Assembly (NCBI RefSeq): GCF_026242045.1
Contig: NZ_JAPJDO010000009.1
Span: 162,654-226,653, forward strand
Direction of reading: 5' to 3'
Origin: Mycobacterium pinniadriaticum
GTDB taxonomy: Bacteria; Actinomycetota; Actinomycetes; Mycobacteriales; Mycobacteriaceae
DNA: 64,000 nt
The notes beneath the pieces are model-generated. The model searched no databases and was not told the origin of the DNA. It worked only from the letters and a program-made list of their open reading frames with translations. Positions 11,524 through 23,936 of this stretch are shown here, in pieces. Position numbers and translations under genes: made by a program. The first letter of the stretch is position 1; every line of letters starts with the position of its first letter.

Positions 11524-12192
11524 TTACTCGGCCTCGGCCGACTCGCCCTCGCCCTCGGCGCTCTGGGCCGCTTCGGCCGCGTCGGCGGCCTGCTCCTCGA
11601 TCGACTCGCCGCCGCCCTCGGACTCCAGGTCCTCGGCAGACGGGGCGGTGACGATGTTGACGATCAGCAGGTCGGGATCGCTGATCAGCGTGACGCCCTT
11701 GGGCAGCTCGACCTGGCCGGCGGTGATCTGGGTGCCTTCCTCGGCGCCTTCGATCGACACGGTCAGGTGCTCCGGGATCGACATGGCTTCGGCCTCGATC
11801 TCGATGACGTTGGCGTCCTGGGTGACCAGGGTGCCGGAGGCGGCATCGCCCTCGAGGGTGATGTGAACCTCGACGGTCACCTTCTCGCCTCGACGGACGA
11901 CCAGCAGGTCGGCGTGCTGGATGTTGCGGCGGATCGGATGCACGGAGAGGGCCTTGGTCAGCGCCAGCTGCTCCTTGCCGTTGACGTCGAGGACCAGCAC
12001 CGCGTTGGTGCCGGAGTGACGCAGGACGGCGGCGTAGTCGTGGGCGTTGAGTTCGAGGTGCTGCGGCTCGGCGCCGTGACCGTACAGGACGACGGGAACC
12101 TTGCCGTTGCGACGGGCCTGGCGCGATGCGCCCTTGCCGGTCTTCTCCCGCACACTGGCGACGAGATTGTTGGTGCTGCCGTTTTTGGCCAT
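11524..12192 (-). CDS. rplY: 50S ribosomal protein L25/general stress protein Ctc
   Basis: Long (CTC-type) L25 that binds 5S rRNA, 222 aa from ATG 12192. The N-terminal L25 domain (about 10-98) includes [20 protein letters not shown]; the beta-barrel TL5 domain follows. The last ~40 residues are almost entirely Glu, Ala, Ser and Gly, a disordered acidic tail. A longer frame upstream lacks homology. Its promoter should lie in 12193-12326. Confidence 0.96.
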   Translation of the reverse strand: MAKNGSTNNLVASVREKTGKGASRQARRNGKVPVVLYGHGAEPQHLELNAHDYAAVLRHSGTNAVLVLDVNGKEQLALTKALSVHPIRRNIQHADLLVVRRGEKVTVEVHITLEGDAASGTLVTQDANVIEIEAEAMSIPEHLTVSIEGAEEGTQITAGQVELPKGVTLISDPDLLIVNIVTAPSAEDLESEGGGESIEEQAADAAEAAQSAEGEGESAEAE

Positions 12193-12326
12193 GATTCGGT
12201 GCTCCTGAGTTATCAGTGGTCTTCCGCACGGAGAAGGCAGGCACCGATCGATAAGGTTGCCTCGTCGATAACGGTGGCTGGACCACCCTCGCCGTGACGC
12301 GGCCACCAGGGTAGCCGAGGAATGTC

Positions 12327-13193
12327 TCAGAGTGGAAATTCGGTGGCCGTGAGCTGCTCCGATAGCCTCCACAGCGCCTTCGCGGTGGTTTGGTTGCGGG
12401 CCAGCGGACTGCGCGGTGACTGCCCGGTCGGCCCGCGCATCGCGAATCTGGGGCCGATGAAGCTGTTGCCCGGCAGGTCCTGGCTGGCCGCATACAGCGT
12501 CTGGCGGGCGCCGAAATCGGCGCTGGTGGCGAAGATCGCGTTGCCGGCGTCCCAGACCTTGGTGCCCATCCTGTTGCCGGTCTGGCCCTGCAGGTTGGTG
12601 GCCGAGTAGCCGGGGTGCGCGGCGTGGGATTTGACCGGCGAACCGACGGCACCCAGGCGTTTCTGCAGCTCGCTGGTGAACAGCAGATTGGCCAGCTTGG
12701 ACTGGCCGTACGCCAGCCAGGCCGAATACGGCCGGGCCTTCCAGTTCAGGTCCTTGAGACTGATCTTGCCCAGCAGGTGCATGAACGACGAAACGGTGAC
12801 CACCCTGTCGGTGATCTTGGGCAGCAGGAGGTTGGTCAATGCGAAATGGCCCAGGTGATTCGTGCCGATCTGGGTTTCGAAGCCGTCCTTGGTCACCGCG
12901 TACGGGACGGCCATGATGCCGGCATTGTTGATCAGCACGTCGACGTCACCCACACCCGAGGCGAATTCCTTGACCGAGGCGAGGTCCTGCAGATCGAGGC
13001 TGCGCACCTCGACATCGCCGGTCATGGTCGCGGCGGCTTCGGCGCCCTTACCGGCGTTGCGGCAGGCCAGGATGACGTGTGCGCCGACGCGGGCCAACTC
13101 CCGGGCGGTGACCAGGCCCAGTCCGCTGTTGGCTCCGGTGACGATGACGGAACGCCCGGCGAACGACGGCAGATCTGCAGCGGTCCAACTCAT
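12327..13193 (-). CDS. Short-chain dehydrogenase/reductase
   Basis: Classical NAD(P)-dependent SDR, 288 aa from ATG 13193. Rossmann motif TGANSGLG, the NNAG motif, catalytic Ser in VVTVSS and YGQSK with Tyr and Lys are all present; the sequence around [13 protein letters not shown] resembles retinol dehydrogenase/WW-oxidoreductase-like SDRs. The conserved R in LACRN suggests NADP preference. It is an insertion relative to the rplY-lpqT order of M. tuberculosis. The substrate is unknown. Confidence 0.88.
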   Translation of the reverse strand: MSWTAADLPSFAGRSVIVTGANSGLGLVTARELARVGAHVILACRNAGKGAEAAATMTGDVEVRSLDLQDLASVKEFASGVGDVDVLINNAGIMAVPYAVTKDGFETQIGTNHLGHFALTNLLLPKITDRVVTVSSFMHLLGKISLKDLNWKARPYSAWLAYGQSKLANLLFTSELQKRLGAVGSPVKSHAAHPGYSATNLQGQTGNRMGTKVWDAGNAIFATSADFGARQTLYAASQDLPGNSFIGPRFAMRGPTGQSPRSPLARNQTTAKALWRLSEQLTATEFPL

Positions 13194-13224
13194 GGCGACC
13201 ACTCTAGGGGGCCCCGGATTTCCC

Positions 13225-13288
13225 TCGCGAGCAGACGCAAAAGTCCCCGACATGCCGTGGTTTTCGTGTCGTTTGCGTCTGTTCGCGA
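13225..13288. repeat. Large palindromic element between lpqT and the SDR gene
   Basis: Arms 13225-13241 and 13272-13288 pair over 17 bp with a single G-U. They stack on a second 7-bp stem (48-54 with 65-71 of the 13200s), giving about 24 paired bases around the loop CCGTGGTTTT. It fills the gap after lpqT and probably terminates the prs-arsC-lpqT transcript. The structure suggests a dispersed intergenic palindrome rather than an ordinary terminator. Confidence 0.75.
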
Positions 13289-13292
13289 CAGC

Positions 13293-13940
13293 TCATTTCA
13301 GCTTGACGCTGAAGCCGCGGATGATCGCCTCGACATCGTCGGAGGCGGCCGCGGCCTGGTCGGCCAGCGTCGTCACCGTCAGCTGCACCAGATAGCGCTG
13401 AAAGTTCGGCGCCGGCGTCACCGGGATCACCACCCGGTTATACGAGTGCAGGCGTTTGCCGTTGAGGTCGTAACTGCCCTCGATCATCGAGGACGGGAAC
13501 CCATCAAAATCATCGGACGAGGCGTTCAGCTTCGTGAAGTTCTGCGACAGCTCGGCGTCGGCGCTGGCGTGCTTGAGTGCCTCGCCGACATCGAAGTTGC
13601 CTTTCAACTTGAACACGATCACCATCGCCGTCGGGTAGGTGTTGTTCTTCGCGATCACCGTGGTGCCGGGGGAGAAATTGGAGTTCGTGTACTTGCTCCA
13701 GCCCGGCGGCCGCGGCAGCGTCACGGTGATGTCGGTGAGCTTGTCCAGCGGAATCTGCTCGCCGGTCACCCCGACACCGTAGAGGTATTCGGCGATCGGC
13801 TGTGGCGTCTCCGAGGTGGTGGGGGTCGCCGTCGTCGTGGTCGGTGTGGTCCACACCGAGGAGTAGTCCGGGGGTGGCGTCCCGCAGGCCGCCACGGTCA
13901 TGGCCAGCGCGATGGGCAGGACGGCGCCGAGCGCTCTCAC
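13293..13940 (-). CDS. lpqT: Lipoprotein LpqT-like
   Basis: 215-residue secreted lipoprotein: hydrophobic signal and lipobox VAAC with Cys19, a Thr/Pro-rich spacer (about 28-48), then a globular LpqN/LpqT-family domain (PRPPGWSKYTN...). The function is not firmly known; LpqT homologues are reported to modulate immune signalling. Position and order (rplY-lpqT-prs) match Rv1016c. The ATG at 13940 overlaps the ArsC-like stop as ATGA. Confidence 0.88.
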   Translation of the reverse strand: MRALGAVLPIALAMTVAACGTPPPDYSSVWTTPTTTTATPTTSETPQPIAEYLYGVGVTGEQIPLDKLTDITVTLPRPPGWSKYTNSNFSPGTTVIAKNNTYPTAMVIVFKLKGNFDVGEALKHASADAELSQNFTKLNASSDDFDGFPSSMIEGSYDLNGKRLHSYNRVVIPVTPAPNFQRYLVQLTVTTLADQAAAASDDVEAIIRGFSVKLK

Positions 13941-14278
13941 AGAATGTCGTGCACCGATTCGATTGGCCGGGCCAACCGGGTGCCCTTGGGTGTCACCACG
14001 AACGGACGCTCGATGAGGATCGGGTTGGCCGCCATGGCATCGAGCAACTGGTCGTCGTTCGCGTCAGCGAGATTCAGCTCGCCGTAGAGCGATTCACGCT
14101 TGCGTACGCCCGCGCGCACATCGATGCCGGCATCGGCGATCAGCTTCGCGATCTCTGCCCGGGTCGGCGGTGTCTTCAGGTATTCGACGACGTTCGGCTC
14201 AATGCCGTTGCTGCGCAGCAACTCCAGAGTCTTGCGTGAGGTGCTGCAGCGGGGGTTGTGATAGATGGTGCTGGACAA
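13937..14278 (-). CDS. ArsC/Spx-family arsenate reductase-like protein
   Basis: 113 residues with the thioredoxin-fold ArsC pattern: IYHNPRCSTSRKTLELL carries the single catalytic Cys, and RPFVVTPKG supplies the conserved basic residue after the Arg-Pro turn. These proteins reduce arsenate with a glutaredoxin/mycothiol-type partner, or act as Spx-like regulators. TTG at 14278 is the only plausible start and lies 2 bp after the prs stop, so the gene is translated from the prs-lpqT operon. It is extra relative to M. tuberculosis, where lpqT and prs are adjacent. Confidence 0.86.
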   Translation of the reverse strand: MSSTIYHNPRCSTSRKTLELLRSNGIEPNVVEYLKTPPTRAEIAKLIADAGIDVRAGVRKRESLYGELNLADANDDQLLDAMAANPILIERPFVVTPKGTRLARPIESVHDIL

Positions 14279-14280
14279 CG

Positions 14281-15261
14281 CTACGCATCCCCGTCGAAAA
14301 GGCCTGTCACCGAACCATTTTCGAAGACCGCACGGATGGTGCGAGCCAGTAGTGGCGCGATGGACAGGACCGTGAGCTGTGGGAAGCGTTTGGAGTCGTC
14401 GATCGGCAGGGTGTTGGTGACGATCACCTCGCGGGCACCGCTGTCGGCGAGCCGTTCGCGCGCGGGGTCGGACAGCACGCCGTGGGTGGCGGCGATGATG
14501 ACGTCCTTGGCGCCGTCGTCGTGCAGTAACTTGACCGCGCCGGCGATGGTGCCGCCGGTGTCGATCATGTCGTCGGTCAGCACACACGTCTTGCCCGCGA
14601 CGTCGCCGACGACCCGGTTGGACTTCACCTGGTTGGGCACCTTCGGGTCGCGGGTCTTGTGGATGAACGCCAGCGGGGTGCCGCCCAGCGCATCGGCCCA
14701 TTTCTCGGCGACGCGCACACGGCCGGAGTCCGGCGAAACCACGACGACGTTCTCGCAGTTGTAGTTGTCCCTGATGTAGCCGGTCAGCAGCGGCTGGGCC
14801 CGCATGTGGTCCACCGGTCCGTCGAAGAAGCCCTGGATCTGGTCGGTGTGCAGGTCGACGGTGACGATGCGGTCCGCACCCGCGGTCTTGTAGAGATCGG
14901 CCACCAGGCGGGCGGAGATGGGCTCGCGGCCGCGGTGTTTCTTGTCCTGGCGGGCGTAAGGATAGAAGGGCAGGATCGCGGTGATCCGCTTGGCGCTACC
15001 GCGTTTGAGGGCGTCGATCATGATCAGCTGTTCCATCAGCCATTTGTTCAGCGGCGCCGGATGGGATTGCAGGACGAAGGCGTCGCAGCCGCGAACCGAC
15101 TCGTCGAAGCGGACGAAGATCTCACCGTTGGCGAAGTCTCGGGCGGTCTGCGCGGTGACCTGGATATCGAGCTCCTTGGCGACCTGATCGGCCAGCTCCG
15201 GGTGCGCGCGGCCCGAGAAGAGCATCAGATTCTTGCGATTGTCGGTCCAGTCCGTGCCCAC
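14281..15261 (-). CDS. prs: Ribose-phosphate pyrophosphokinase
   Basis: Makes PRPP from ribose 5-phosphate and ATP, feeding nucleotides, histidine, tryptophan and, in mycobacteria, decaprenylphosphoryl arabinose for the cell wall. In 326 aa the N-terminal MLFSGRAHPELA, the catalytic flexible-loop region RQDKKHRGREPIS, the VDLHTDQIQGFFD segment and the PRPP-binding VLTDDMIDTGGTI are intact. The start is GTG at 15261. It heads a prs-arsC-lpqT transcript with gaps of 2 and -4 bp. Confidence 0.98.
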   Translation of the reverse strand: MGTDWTDNRKNLMLFSGRAHPELADQVAKELDIQVTAQTARDFANGEIFVRFDESVRGCDAFVLQSHPAPLNKWLMEQLIMIDALKRGSAKRITAILPFYPYARQDKKHRGREPISARLVADLYKTAGADRIVTVDLHTDQIQGFFDGPVDHMRAQPLLTGYIRDNYNCENVVVVSPDSGRVRVAEKWADALGGTPLAFIHKTRDPKVPNQVKSNRVVGDVAGKTCVLTDDMIDTGGTIAGAVKLLHDDGAKDVIIAATHGVLSDPARERLADSGAREVIVTNTLPIDDSKRFPQLTVLSIAPLLARTIRAVFENGSVTGLFDGDA

Positions 15262-15355
15262 TGTGTGCTGCCCTTGCCGGTCGGAGGTCGATACGGGCCA
15301 ATCGTACGGTGCTATCTCCCCGGGTTACCAAAAAGGCAACATCTGGCGACGACGA

Positions 15356-16900
15356 TCACTGGCTTGCGTCGCCCGAGTCGGACTTCTCGGCCGTGGCGGC
15401 GGCCTGTGCGGCCCGGGCTCGATTGGCGGCCTCCGCCGCTCCGGCTCGATTGGCGGCCTCCGCCGCTCCGGCTCGATTTGCGGCCTCCGCCGCGGGACTA
15501 CCTGGCCGCTTGCGCAGCACCCAGTCCTCGATGTTGCGCTGTGGTCCGGCCGAAACCGCCAGCGCGCCCGGCGGCACGTCATCGCGCAGCACCGTGCCCG
15601 CGCCCGTGTAGGCGCCGTCGCCGACGGTCACCGGGGCGACGAACATGGTGTCCGAGCCGGTGCGCACGTGCGAGCCGATGGTCGTGCGGCTCTTGGTCTC
15701 GCCGTCGTAGTTGACGAACACGCTGGACGCGCCGATGTTGCTGTGCTCGCCGATATCGGCGTCACCCACATACGTCAGGTGCGGCACCTTGGTGCCCGCC
15801 CCGATGACAGCGTTCTTGGTCTCGACGAACGTTCCGAGCTTGCCGGCGGCGCCCAGATCGGTGCCGGGCCGCAGGAACGCGAACGGCCCGACGGTCGCGC
15901 GGTCGCCGATCGTCGAGTCACTGCCGTGCGTGCGGATCACCGAGGCGTCGTCGCCGACGCTCACGTCGGTCAGCGTGGTGTCGGGTCCGATCTCGCAGCG
16001 GGCCCCGATCCGCGTCGCGCCCAGCAGTTGGGTGCCGGGCCGGATGACGGTGTCGCGGCCGATGGTGACGTCGACGTCGATCCAGGTGGTCGTCGGGTCG
16101 ACGACGGTGACACCGGCGCGCTGATGGGTGGCGACCACCCGGCGGTTGAGTTCGCGGGCCAGGTCGGACAGCTGCACCCGGTCGTTGACCCCGGCGACCA
16201 GGGCCGCGTCATCAACGTGTTTGGCGTGCACCACCCGATGGTCGGCCCGCAGGATCGAGATCACGTCGGTCAGATAGAGCTCATGCTGGGCGTTGTCGGC
16301 CGACAGCCGGCCCAGCGCCGAACGCAGCTCGGCGATGGCGAAGGCGTAGACACCGGCGTTGACCTCGCGGATGGCGCGCTGCTGCGGGGTGGCGTCGGTT
16401 TCCTCGACGATCGCGATCACCTCGCCGTCCTGGGTCCGCAGGATCCGGCCATACCCCGTGGCGTCGGGCAGCGTCGTGGTCACGACGGTGGCAGCCGCCT
16501 GTTGACCGCGATGGATGGCGATCAGTTCGGCCAGCGTCTCGGCGTCCAGCAGCGGCACATCCCCGGAGGTCACGACCACCGTGCCGGCGAAATCGTCGGG
16601 CAGCCCGGACAGACCGCACAGCACCGCGTGACCGGTGCCGAGCTGTTGTTCCTGGATCGCGACCTCGATGGTGCGGCCCAATTGCTCGGCGAGCCCGGCG
16701 ACGACCGGGGCGATGCGTTCACGATCCTTGCCGAGTACCGCGACCAGATGTTGGGGAGCGACCTTGGCCACCGCGTGCAGGGCGTGGGAGAGCATGCTGC
16801 GCCCACCGAGGGTGTGCAGCACCTTGGGGGTGTCCGAGCGCATGCGGGTGCCGGCCCCGGCCGCCAGCACCAGGACGGCGGCATCGGTATGTGTGGTCAC
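15356..16900 (-). CDS. glmU: Bifunctional GlmU uridyltransferase/acetyltransferase
   Basis: Makes UDP-GlcNAc from GlcN-1-P in two steps, the entry to peptidoglycan. GTG 16900 follows GGGAGG, giving 514 aa. The N-terminal uridyltransferase shows [18 protein letters not shown]; the C-terminal left-handed beta-helix acetyltransferase contains [27 protein letters not shown] with the catalytic His. The last ~45 residues are a low-complexity Ala-rich tail built from 9-residue repeats (see 15417-15494). An in-frame ATG 14 codons upstream has no better ribosome site. Confidence 0.97.
   Translation of the reverse strand: MTTHTDAAVLVLAAGAGTRMRSDTPKVLHTLGGRSMLSHALHAVAKVAPQHLVAVLGKDRERIAPVVAGLAEQLGRTIEVAIQEQQLGTGHAVLCGLSGLPDDFAGTVVVTSGDVPLLDAETLAELIAIHRGQQAAATVVTTTLPDATGYGRILRTQDGEVIAIVEETDATPQQRAIREVNAGVYAFAIAELRSALGRLSADNAQHELYLTDVISILRADHRVVHAKHVDDAALVAGVNDRVQLSDLARELNRRVVATHQRAGVTVVDPTTTWIDVDVTIGRDTVIRPGTQLLGATRIGARCEIGPDTTLTDVSVGDDASVIRTHGSDSTIGDRATVGPFAFLRPGTDLGAAGKLGTFVETKNAVIGAGTKVPHLTYVGDADIGEHSNIGASSVFVNYDGETKSRTTIGSHVRTGSDTMFVAPVTVGDGAYTGAGTVLRDDVPPGALAVSAGPQRNIEDWVLRKRPGSPAAEAANRAGAAEAANRAGAAEAANRARAAQAAATAEKSDSGDASQ
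15417..15494 (-). repeat. 27-bp tandem repeat in the 3' end of glmU
   Basis: Two identical 27-bp units (15417-15443, 15444-15470) and a third partial unit with one change (15471-15494) encode the repeated peptide A-A-E-A-A-N-R-A-G. The unit length is a multiple of three, so copy-number changes would keep frame. Confidence 0.9.
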
Positions 16901-16952
16901 CTGGACCTCCCATGTGCTCCGGCCGGCCGAGGGGTCGCTCACCGAGAGCTCG

Positions 16953-17024
16953 CTCCGTCGCCAGGACTCGAACCTGAACTATCTGAACCAAAATCAGAGG
17001 TGCTGCCGATTACACCACGACGGA
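16953..17024 (-). tRNA. tRNA-Gln (anticodon TTG)
   Basis: On the minus strand a 72-nt cloverleaf is complete: acceptor TCCGTCG pairs with CGACGGA plus discriminator G; the anticodon arm is TCTGA-TTTTGGT-TCAGA with anticodon TTG; the T-loop is GTTCGAGTC. No CCA is encoded. It lies 53 bp upstream of the glmU start, as the glutamine tRNA does in M. tuberculosis, and is probably transcribed ahead of glmU. Confidence 0.95.
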
Positions 17025-17114
17025 CTGGCCGAAATGTCCGCCTGAGACTCTAATGCAAGCCACTGGGCCTTCCGGCGGGGCAGGAGCGGAGCGACTCGGG
17101 GATAAGCTCAAGCC

Positions 17115-17750
17115 GTGGCAGCACCGGAGAAGGAGCCGAAGGCGCCGCGGGCCAGGATGACCGGCACCGAACGCCGGCGCCAGCTGATTGACGTGGCCCG
17201 CACGCTGTTCGCCGAACGCGGCTACGAGGGCACTTCCATCGAGGAGATCGCCCAGCGTGCCAACGTCTCCAAGCCCGTGGTCTACGAGCACTTCGGCGGC
17301 AAGGAGGGCCTCTATGCGGTGGTGGTCGACCGTGAGATGTCGGCGCTGCTCGACGGCATCACGTCCTCGCTGACCAACAACCGCTCCCGGGTGCGTGTCG
17401 AGCGGGTGGCGCTGGCGCTGCTGACCTATGTCGAGGAACGCACCGACGGCTTCCGCATCCTGATTCGCGATTCGCCCGCCGCGATCAGCACGGGCACCTA
17501 CTCCAGCTTGCTCAACGATGCCGTCGGCCAGGTGTCCTCGATCCTGGCCGGCGATTTCGCCCGCCGCGGCCTCGATCCGGGATTGGCCCCGCTCTACGCC
17601 CAGGCCCTGGTCGGCTCGGTCTCGATGACCGCGCAATGGTGGCTGGACACCCGAGAGCCGAAGAAAGAAGTGGTGGCCGCCCATCTGGTCAACCTGATGT
17701 GGAACGGGCTGACCCATCTGGAGGCGGATCCGCAGCTGGAGGGCGAGTAG
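17115..17750 (+). CDS. TetR-family regulator upstream of mfd-mazG
   Basis: 211 aa from GTG 17115. The N-terminal helix-turn-helix (about 18-65) reads RRRQLIDVARTLFAERGYEGTS...ISKPVVYEHF-type; the C-terminal half is the ligand/dimer domain. GATAAG (17101-17106), 8 bp before the GTG, would give a leaderless transcript. It corresponds to Rv1019, which I recall as an autoregulator also affecting the downstream mfd and mazG genes. An alternative ATG 14 codons in (17157) is possible, since the first residues are charged and unconserved. Confidence 0.9.
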   Translation: MAAPEKEPKAPRARMTGTERRRQLIDVARTLFAERGYEGTSIEEIAQRANVSKPVVYEHFGGKEGLYAVVVDREMSALLDGITSSLTNNRSRVRVERVALALLTYVEERTDGFRILIRDSPAAISTGTYSSLLNDAVGQVSSILAGDFARRGLDPGLAPLYAQALVGSVSMTAQWWLDTREPKKEVVAAHLVNLMWNGLTHLEADPQLEGE

Positions 17751-17836
17751 CGGCATGATCGCCCCGCCCTGACGCGATCTGGGTCACAGCCGACGGTCGA
17801 ATCGCCGCCCGCCGCAACGTCTTCGGTGGTCTTGCC

Positions 17837-17842
17837 TAGAAT
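17837..17842 (+). promoter_or_regulatory. -10 element for mfd, probably leaderless
   Basis: TAGAAT lies 9 bp before the mfd ATG at 17852, so transcription should begin within a few bases of the start codon. No Shine-Dalgarno is needed in that case. The 101-bp tetR-mfd gap shows no convincing -35. Confidence 0.5.
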
Positions 17843-17851
17843 GGGGGGATC

Positions 17852-21513
<3,662 letters not shown>

Positions 21514-21517
<4 letters not shown>

Positions 21518-22653
21518 CCGTCATCCTGGTCGACCCGCGCCGCCCCTCGCTGGTGCCCGTCGACGCCATCGAACTTCTCAGCGGCGATGTGCAGTACACC
21601 GAGGAGATGCCGGTCAAGGTGCCGTGGTCCTTGCCATCGGCGCGGCCGCTGCTCACCGGGGGACCTGACAGTCCAGCGCCGGTACTGCTCTCTTCGGACC
21701 GACGGCATCCCGAGGTGCGGGCCCGGTTGGCGGCGGGCGAGCGGCTGATAGCGGCGCCGGAACCCCAACCCGGCGAGCGGCTGGTCGACGCCGTGGCGAT
21801 CATGGACAAGCTGCGCACCACCGGGCCGTGGGAAAGCGAACAGACCCACGACTCGCTGCGACGCTATCTGCTGGAGGAAACCTACGAGCTGTTCGACGCG
21901 GTGCGCGGCGGTGATCTCCACGAGCTGCGGGACGAGCTCGGAGATGTGTTGCTGCAGGTGTTGTTTCACGCCCGCATCGCCGAGGAGGCGCTGCAGCATT
22001 CGTTCACCATCGACGACGTCGCCGACGCGCTGGTGCGCAAGCTCGGCAATCGGGTACCGGCGGTGCTGGCCGGAGAGTCGATCTCCCTGGAAGACCAGCT
22101 GGCCCAGTGGGAGGAACGCAAAACGCTCGAGAAGGCCGCGCGAGTCTCCTGCGTCGATGACGTTCCGACCGGACAGCCTGCGCTGGCATTGGCGCAGAAG
22201 GTGATCGGCCGGGTCCTGAACGCGGGACTGCCGGTGGAGCTGCTCCCGGCGTCGATCGTCATGGTCACCGTGGCGGCCGAGAAGGATGCCGAAAACGAGC
22301 TGCGCACAGCGGTCCTGGAGTTCATGGACACCGTGCGCGCCGTCGAGCGCGCCATCGCGGCCAACCGACGCGATGCCGATCTCCCCAGCCGGCTCGACGT
22401 CGATGCGCCGCTCGGTGTGGTCAGTGCCGACGAGTGGCGCCGGCATTGGCCGGCACCGACCGGCGAGCCGCTGGATCTGCCGCTGGTACCCGAGGTCGTC
22501 TCGGCCGAAGATCTGCCGGATGACCTCGAAACCGCACTCGCCGCAGAGGAATTCGACGTGCCGGAGCGCGCGGTCGACGATGTCGACCTGCTCGGACCGG
22601 AAGAACCCGAAGTGCCCGAAGCCGATCAGCCGAGCAACGTCGAACCCCAGTAG
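21514..22653 (+). CDS. mazG: MazG nucleoside triphosphate pyrophosphohydrolase
   Basis: Hydrolyses NTPs/dNTPs, including oxidised ones, to NMP and pyrophosphate. GTG 21514 overlaps the mfd stop. The catalytic helix bundle contains [12 protein letters not shown] and [22 protein letters not shown], the metal-binding E-E-x-x-E and D-E-x-x-D motifs. At 379 aa it is longer than the ~325 of M. tuberculosis MazG; the excess is a Glu/Asp-rich C-terminal tail (about residues 320-379). Its 3' end overlaps efeB by 28 bp on the other strand. Confidence 0.93.
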
Positions 22654-23936
22654 TCGCCGTCTCGCAGCCCTGGCGGGACGGCGAAGATCCCGCTGCCGGT
22701 GTGGGTGATGTACTCGTTCATCGAGTCGCTTCGGGACAGTTCGGCCTGCATCGGGATGAACTGGGTGGCCGGATTGCGCACGAACGCGATGAAGAACAAC
22801 CCGGCGTCCAGGTGGCCGAAGCCATCGGAGCCGTCGGTGAAATTGTAGCCGCGGCGCAGGATCCGGATACCGCCCAGATGCTGGTGGGACGCCAGCCGGA
22901 CATGCGCGTCGACGTCGATCAGCGGGGTGTTCTTGTTGTCGACGAGGTCAAGGTCGAGCTCCTGGAACTCCTGGGTCAAACCGTTGGGGGCGCCGCTGCC
23001 CTTCTGCCGCCCGATCACCCGTTCTTGTTCGAGAAGCGTTGTACGGTCCCAGGATTCGATGCGCATCCGGATTCGGCGGCTGATCAGGTAGCTGCCACCG
23101 GTCAGCCAGTCCGGGCCGTCGCCCTTGGCCACCCACACTTGGTCGTCGAGGGTGCCGGTGTCCTCGGCCTTGATGTTGTTGGTCCCGTCCTTGAACCCGA
23201 ACAGGTTTCGCGGAGTGGACTGCTCGCGGGTGGTCGACGAGGTACGGCCGAACCCCAGCTGGGAGTAGCGCACCGCCACCGTGCCGAAACCGACCCTCGC
23301 CAGGTTGCGGATGGCATGCACGGCCACCTGGGGGTCATTGGCGCAGGCCTGCACCACGATGTCGCCACCGCACCGGGCCGGGTCCATCGTCTCGTTGGGG
23401 AACTTCGGCAGGTCTTCCAGTAGCGCCGGCTTCTGGCCGGCGATACCGAAGCGGTCCTTGCCGTCCTTGAGGAAGAACGAGGGGCCGAACCCGATGGTCA
23501 GCGTCAGCTGGGAGGCCGGCAAGCCCAATGCTTCGCCGGTATCCGACGGTGGCGCATAGGGGTTGAGCCCGATGGCGCCGTCGTGCACGGCCTCCTGGCC
23601 GGCGGTCATCCGCTCGGCCATGCCGGTCCACTCCTTGAGCATCGCGACGAGCTCGGCCTTGGAGTCGGTCGTGATGTCGAACGTGGCGAAGTGCATCCGA
23701 TCCTGGGCCGGGGTGATGATCCCGGCCTGGCGTTCGCCGCGGAACGGCACCGGCTTGTCCAGTCCGCCCATGCCGGAGCTGGCCGCCGAGGCCCGCCCGG
23801 CCAGGGCCCCGGCGCCTGCGGCGCCAACCACCGCGGCGGTCACGCCGGCGGCACCGAAGAGCTTGCGTCGGGACAGCCCGGCCTGTCCCGGCTGTGCCGG
23901 GGCGGACTCGTCGGGGTTACTGGGGAGCGATGACAC
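22626..23936 (-). CDS. efeB: Dye-decolorising peroxidase of the EfeUOB system
   Basis: Tat-exported haem peroxidase, 436 aa from GTG 23936. The signal contains LSRRKLFGAAG then a hydrophobic stretch ending ASA. The DyP signature G-x-x-D-G is GFKDGTNN, and GHLDAGLFFIAF near the C-terminus is the haem-pocket region. EfeB is thought to oxidise extracellular Fe(II) or act on haem for uptake with EfeO and EfeU. Its start lies 20 bp inside the efeO gene, so translation is coupled. Confidence 0.95.
   Translation of the reverse strand: MSSLPSNPDESAPAQPGQAGLSRRKLFGAAGVTAAVVGAAGAGALAGRASAASSGMGGLDKPVPFRGERQAGIITPAQDRMHFATFDITTDSKAELVAMLKEWTGMAERMTAGQEAVHDGAIGLNPYAPPSDTGEALGLPASQLTLTIGFGPSFFLKDGKDRFGIAGQKPALLEDLPKFPNETMDPARCGGDIVVQACANDPQVAVHAIRNLARVGFGTVAVRYSQLGFGRTSSTTREQSTPRNLFGFKDGTNNIKAEDTGTLDDQVWVAKGDGPDWLTGGSYLISRRIRMRIESWDRTTLLEQERVIGRQKGSGAPNGLTQEFQELDLDLVDNKNTPLIDVDAHVRLASHQHLGGIRILRRGYNFTDGSDGFGHLDAGLFFIAFVRNPATQFIPMQAELSRSDSMNEYITHTGSGIFAVPPGLRDGDYWGSTLLG

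Noticed and set aside
10735..12297. 520-codon plus-strand frame over pth and rplY
   Set aside because: Opposite strand of two certain genes; repetitive Gly/Asp/His composition, no domain.
12615..14087. 490-codon plus-strand frame over the SDR and lpqT genes
   Set aside because: Shadow of two real genes and the palindrome between them.
13937..14701. 254-codon frame including the ArsC-like protein
   Set aside because: The first ~140 codons are a shadow of prs; ArsC homology begins at TTG 14278.
15417..15494. Tandem repeat as a CRISPR array
   Set aside because: Units are directly adjacent without spacers and encode the GlmU tail.
15233..17053. 606-codon plus-strand frame over glmU
   Set aside because: Antisense to glmU and the tRNA gene; contains no recognisable domain.
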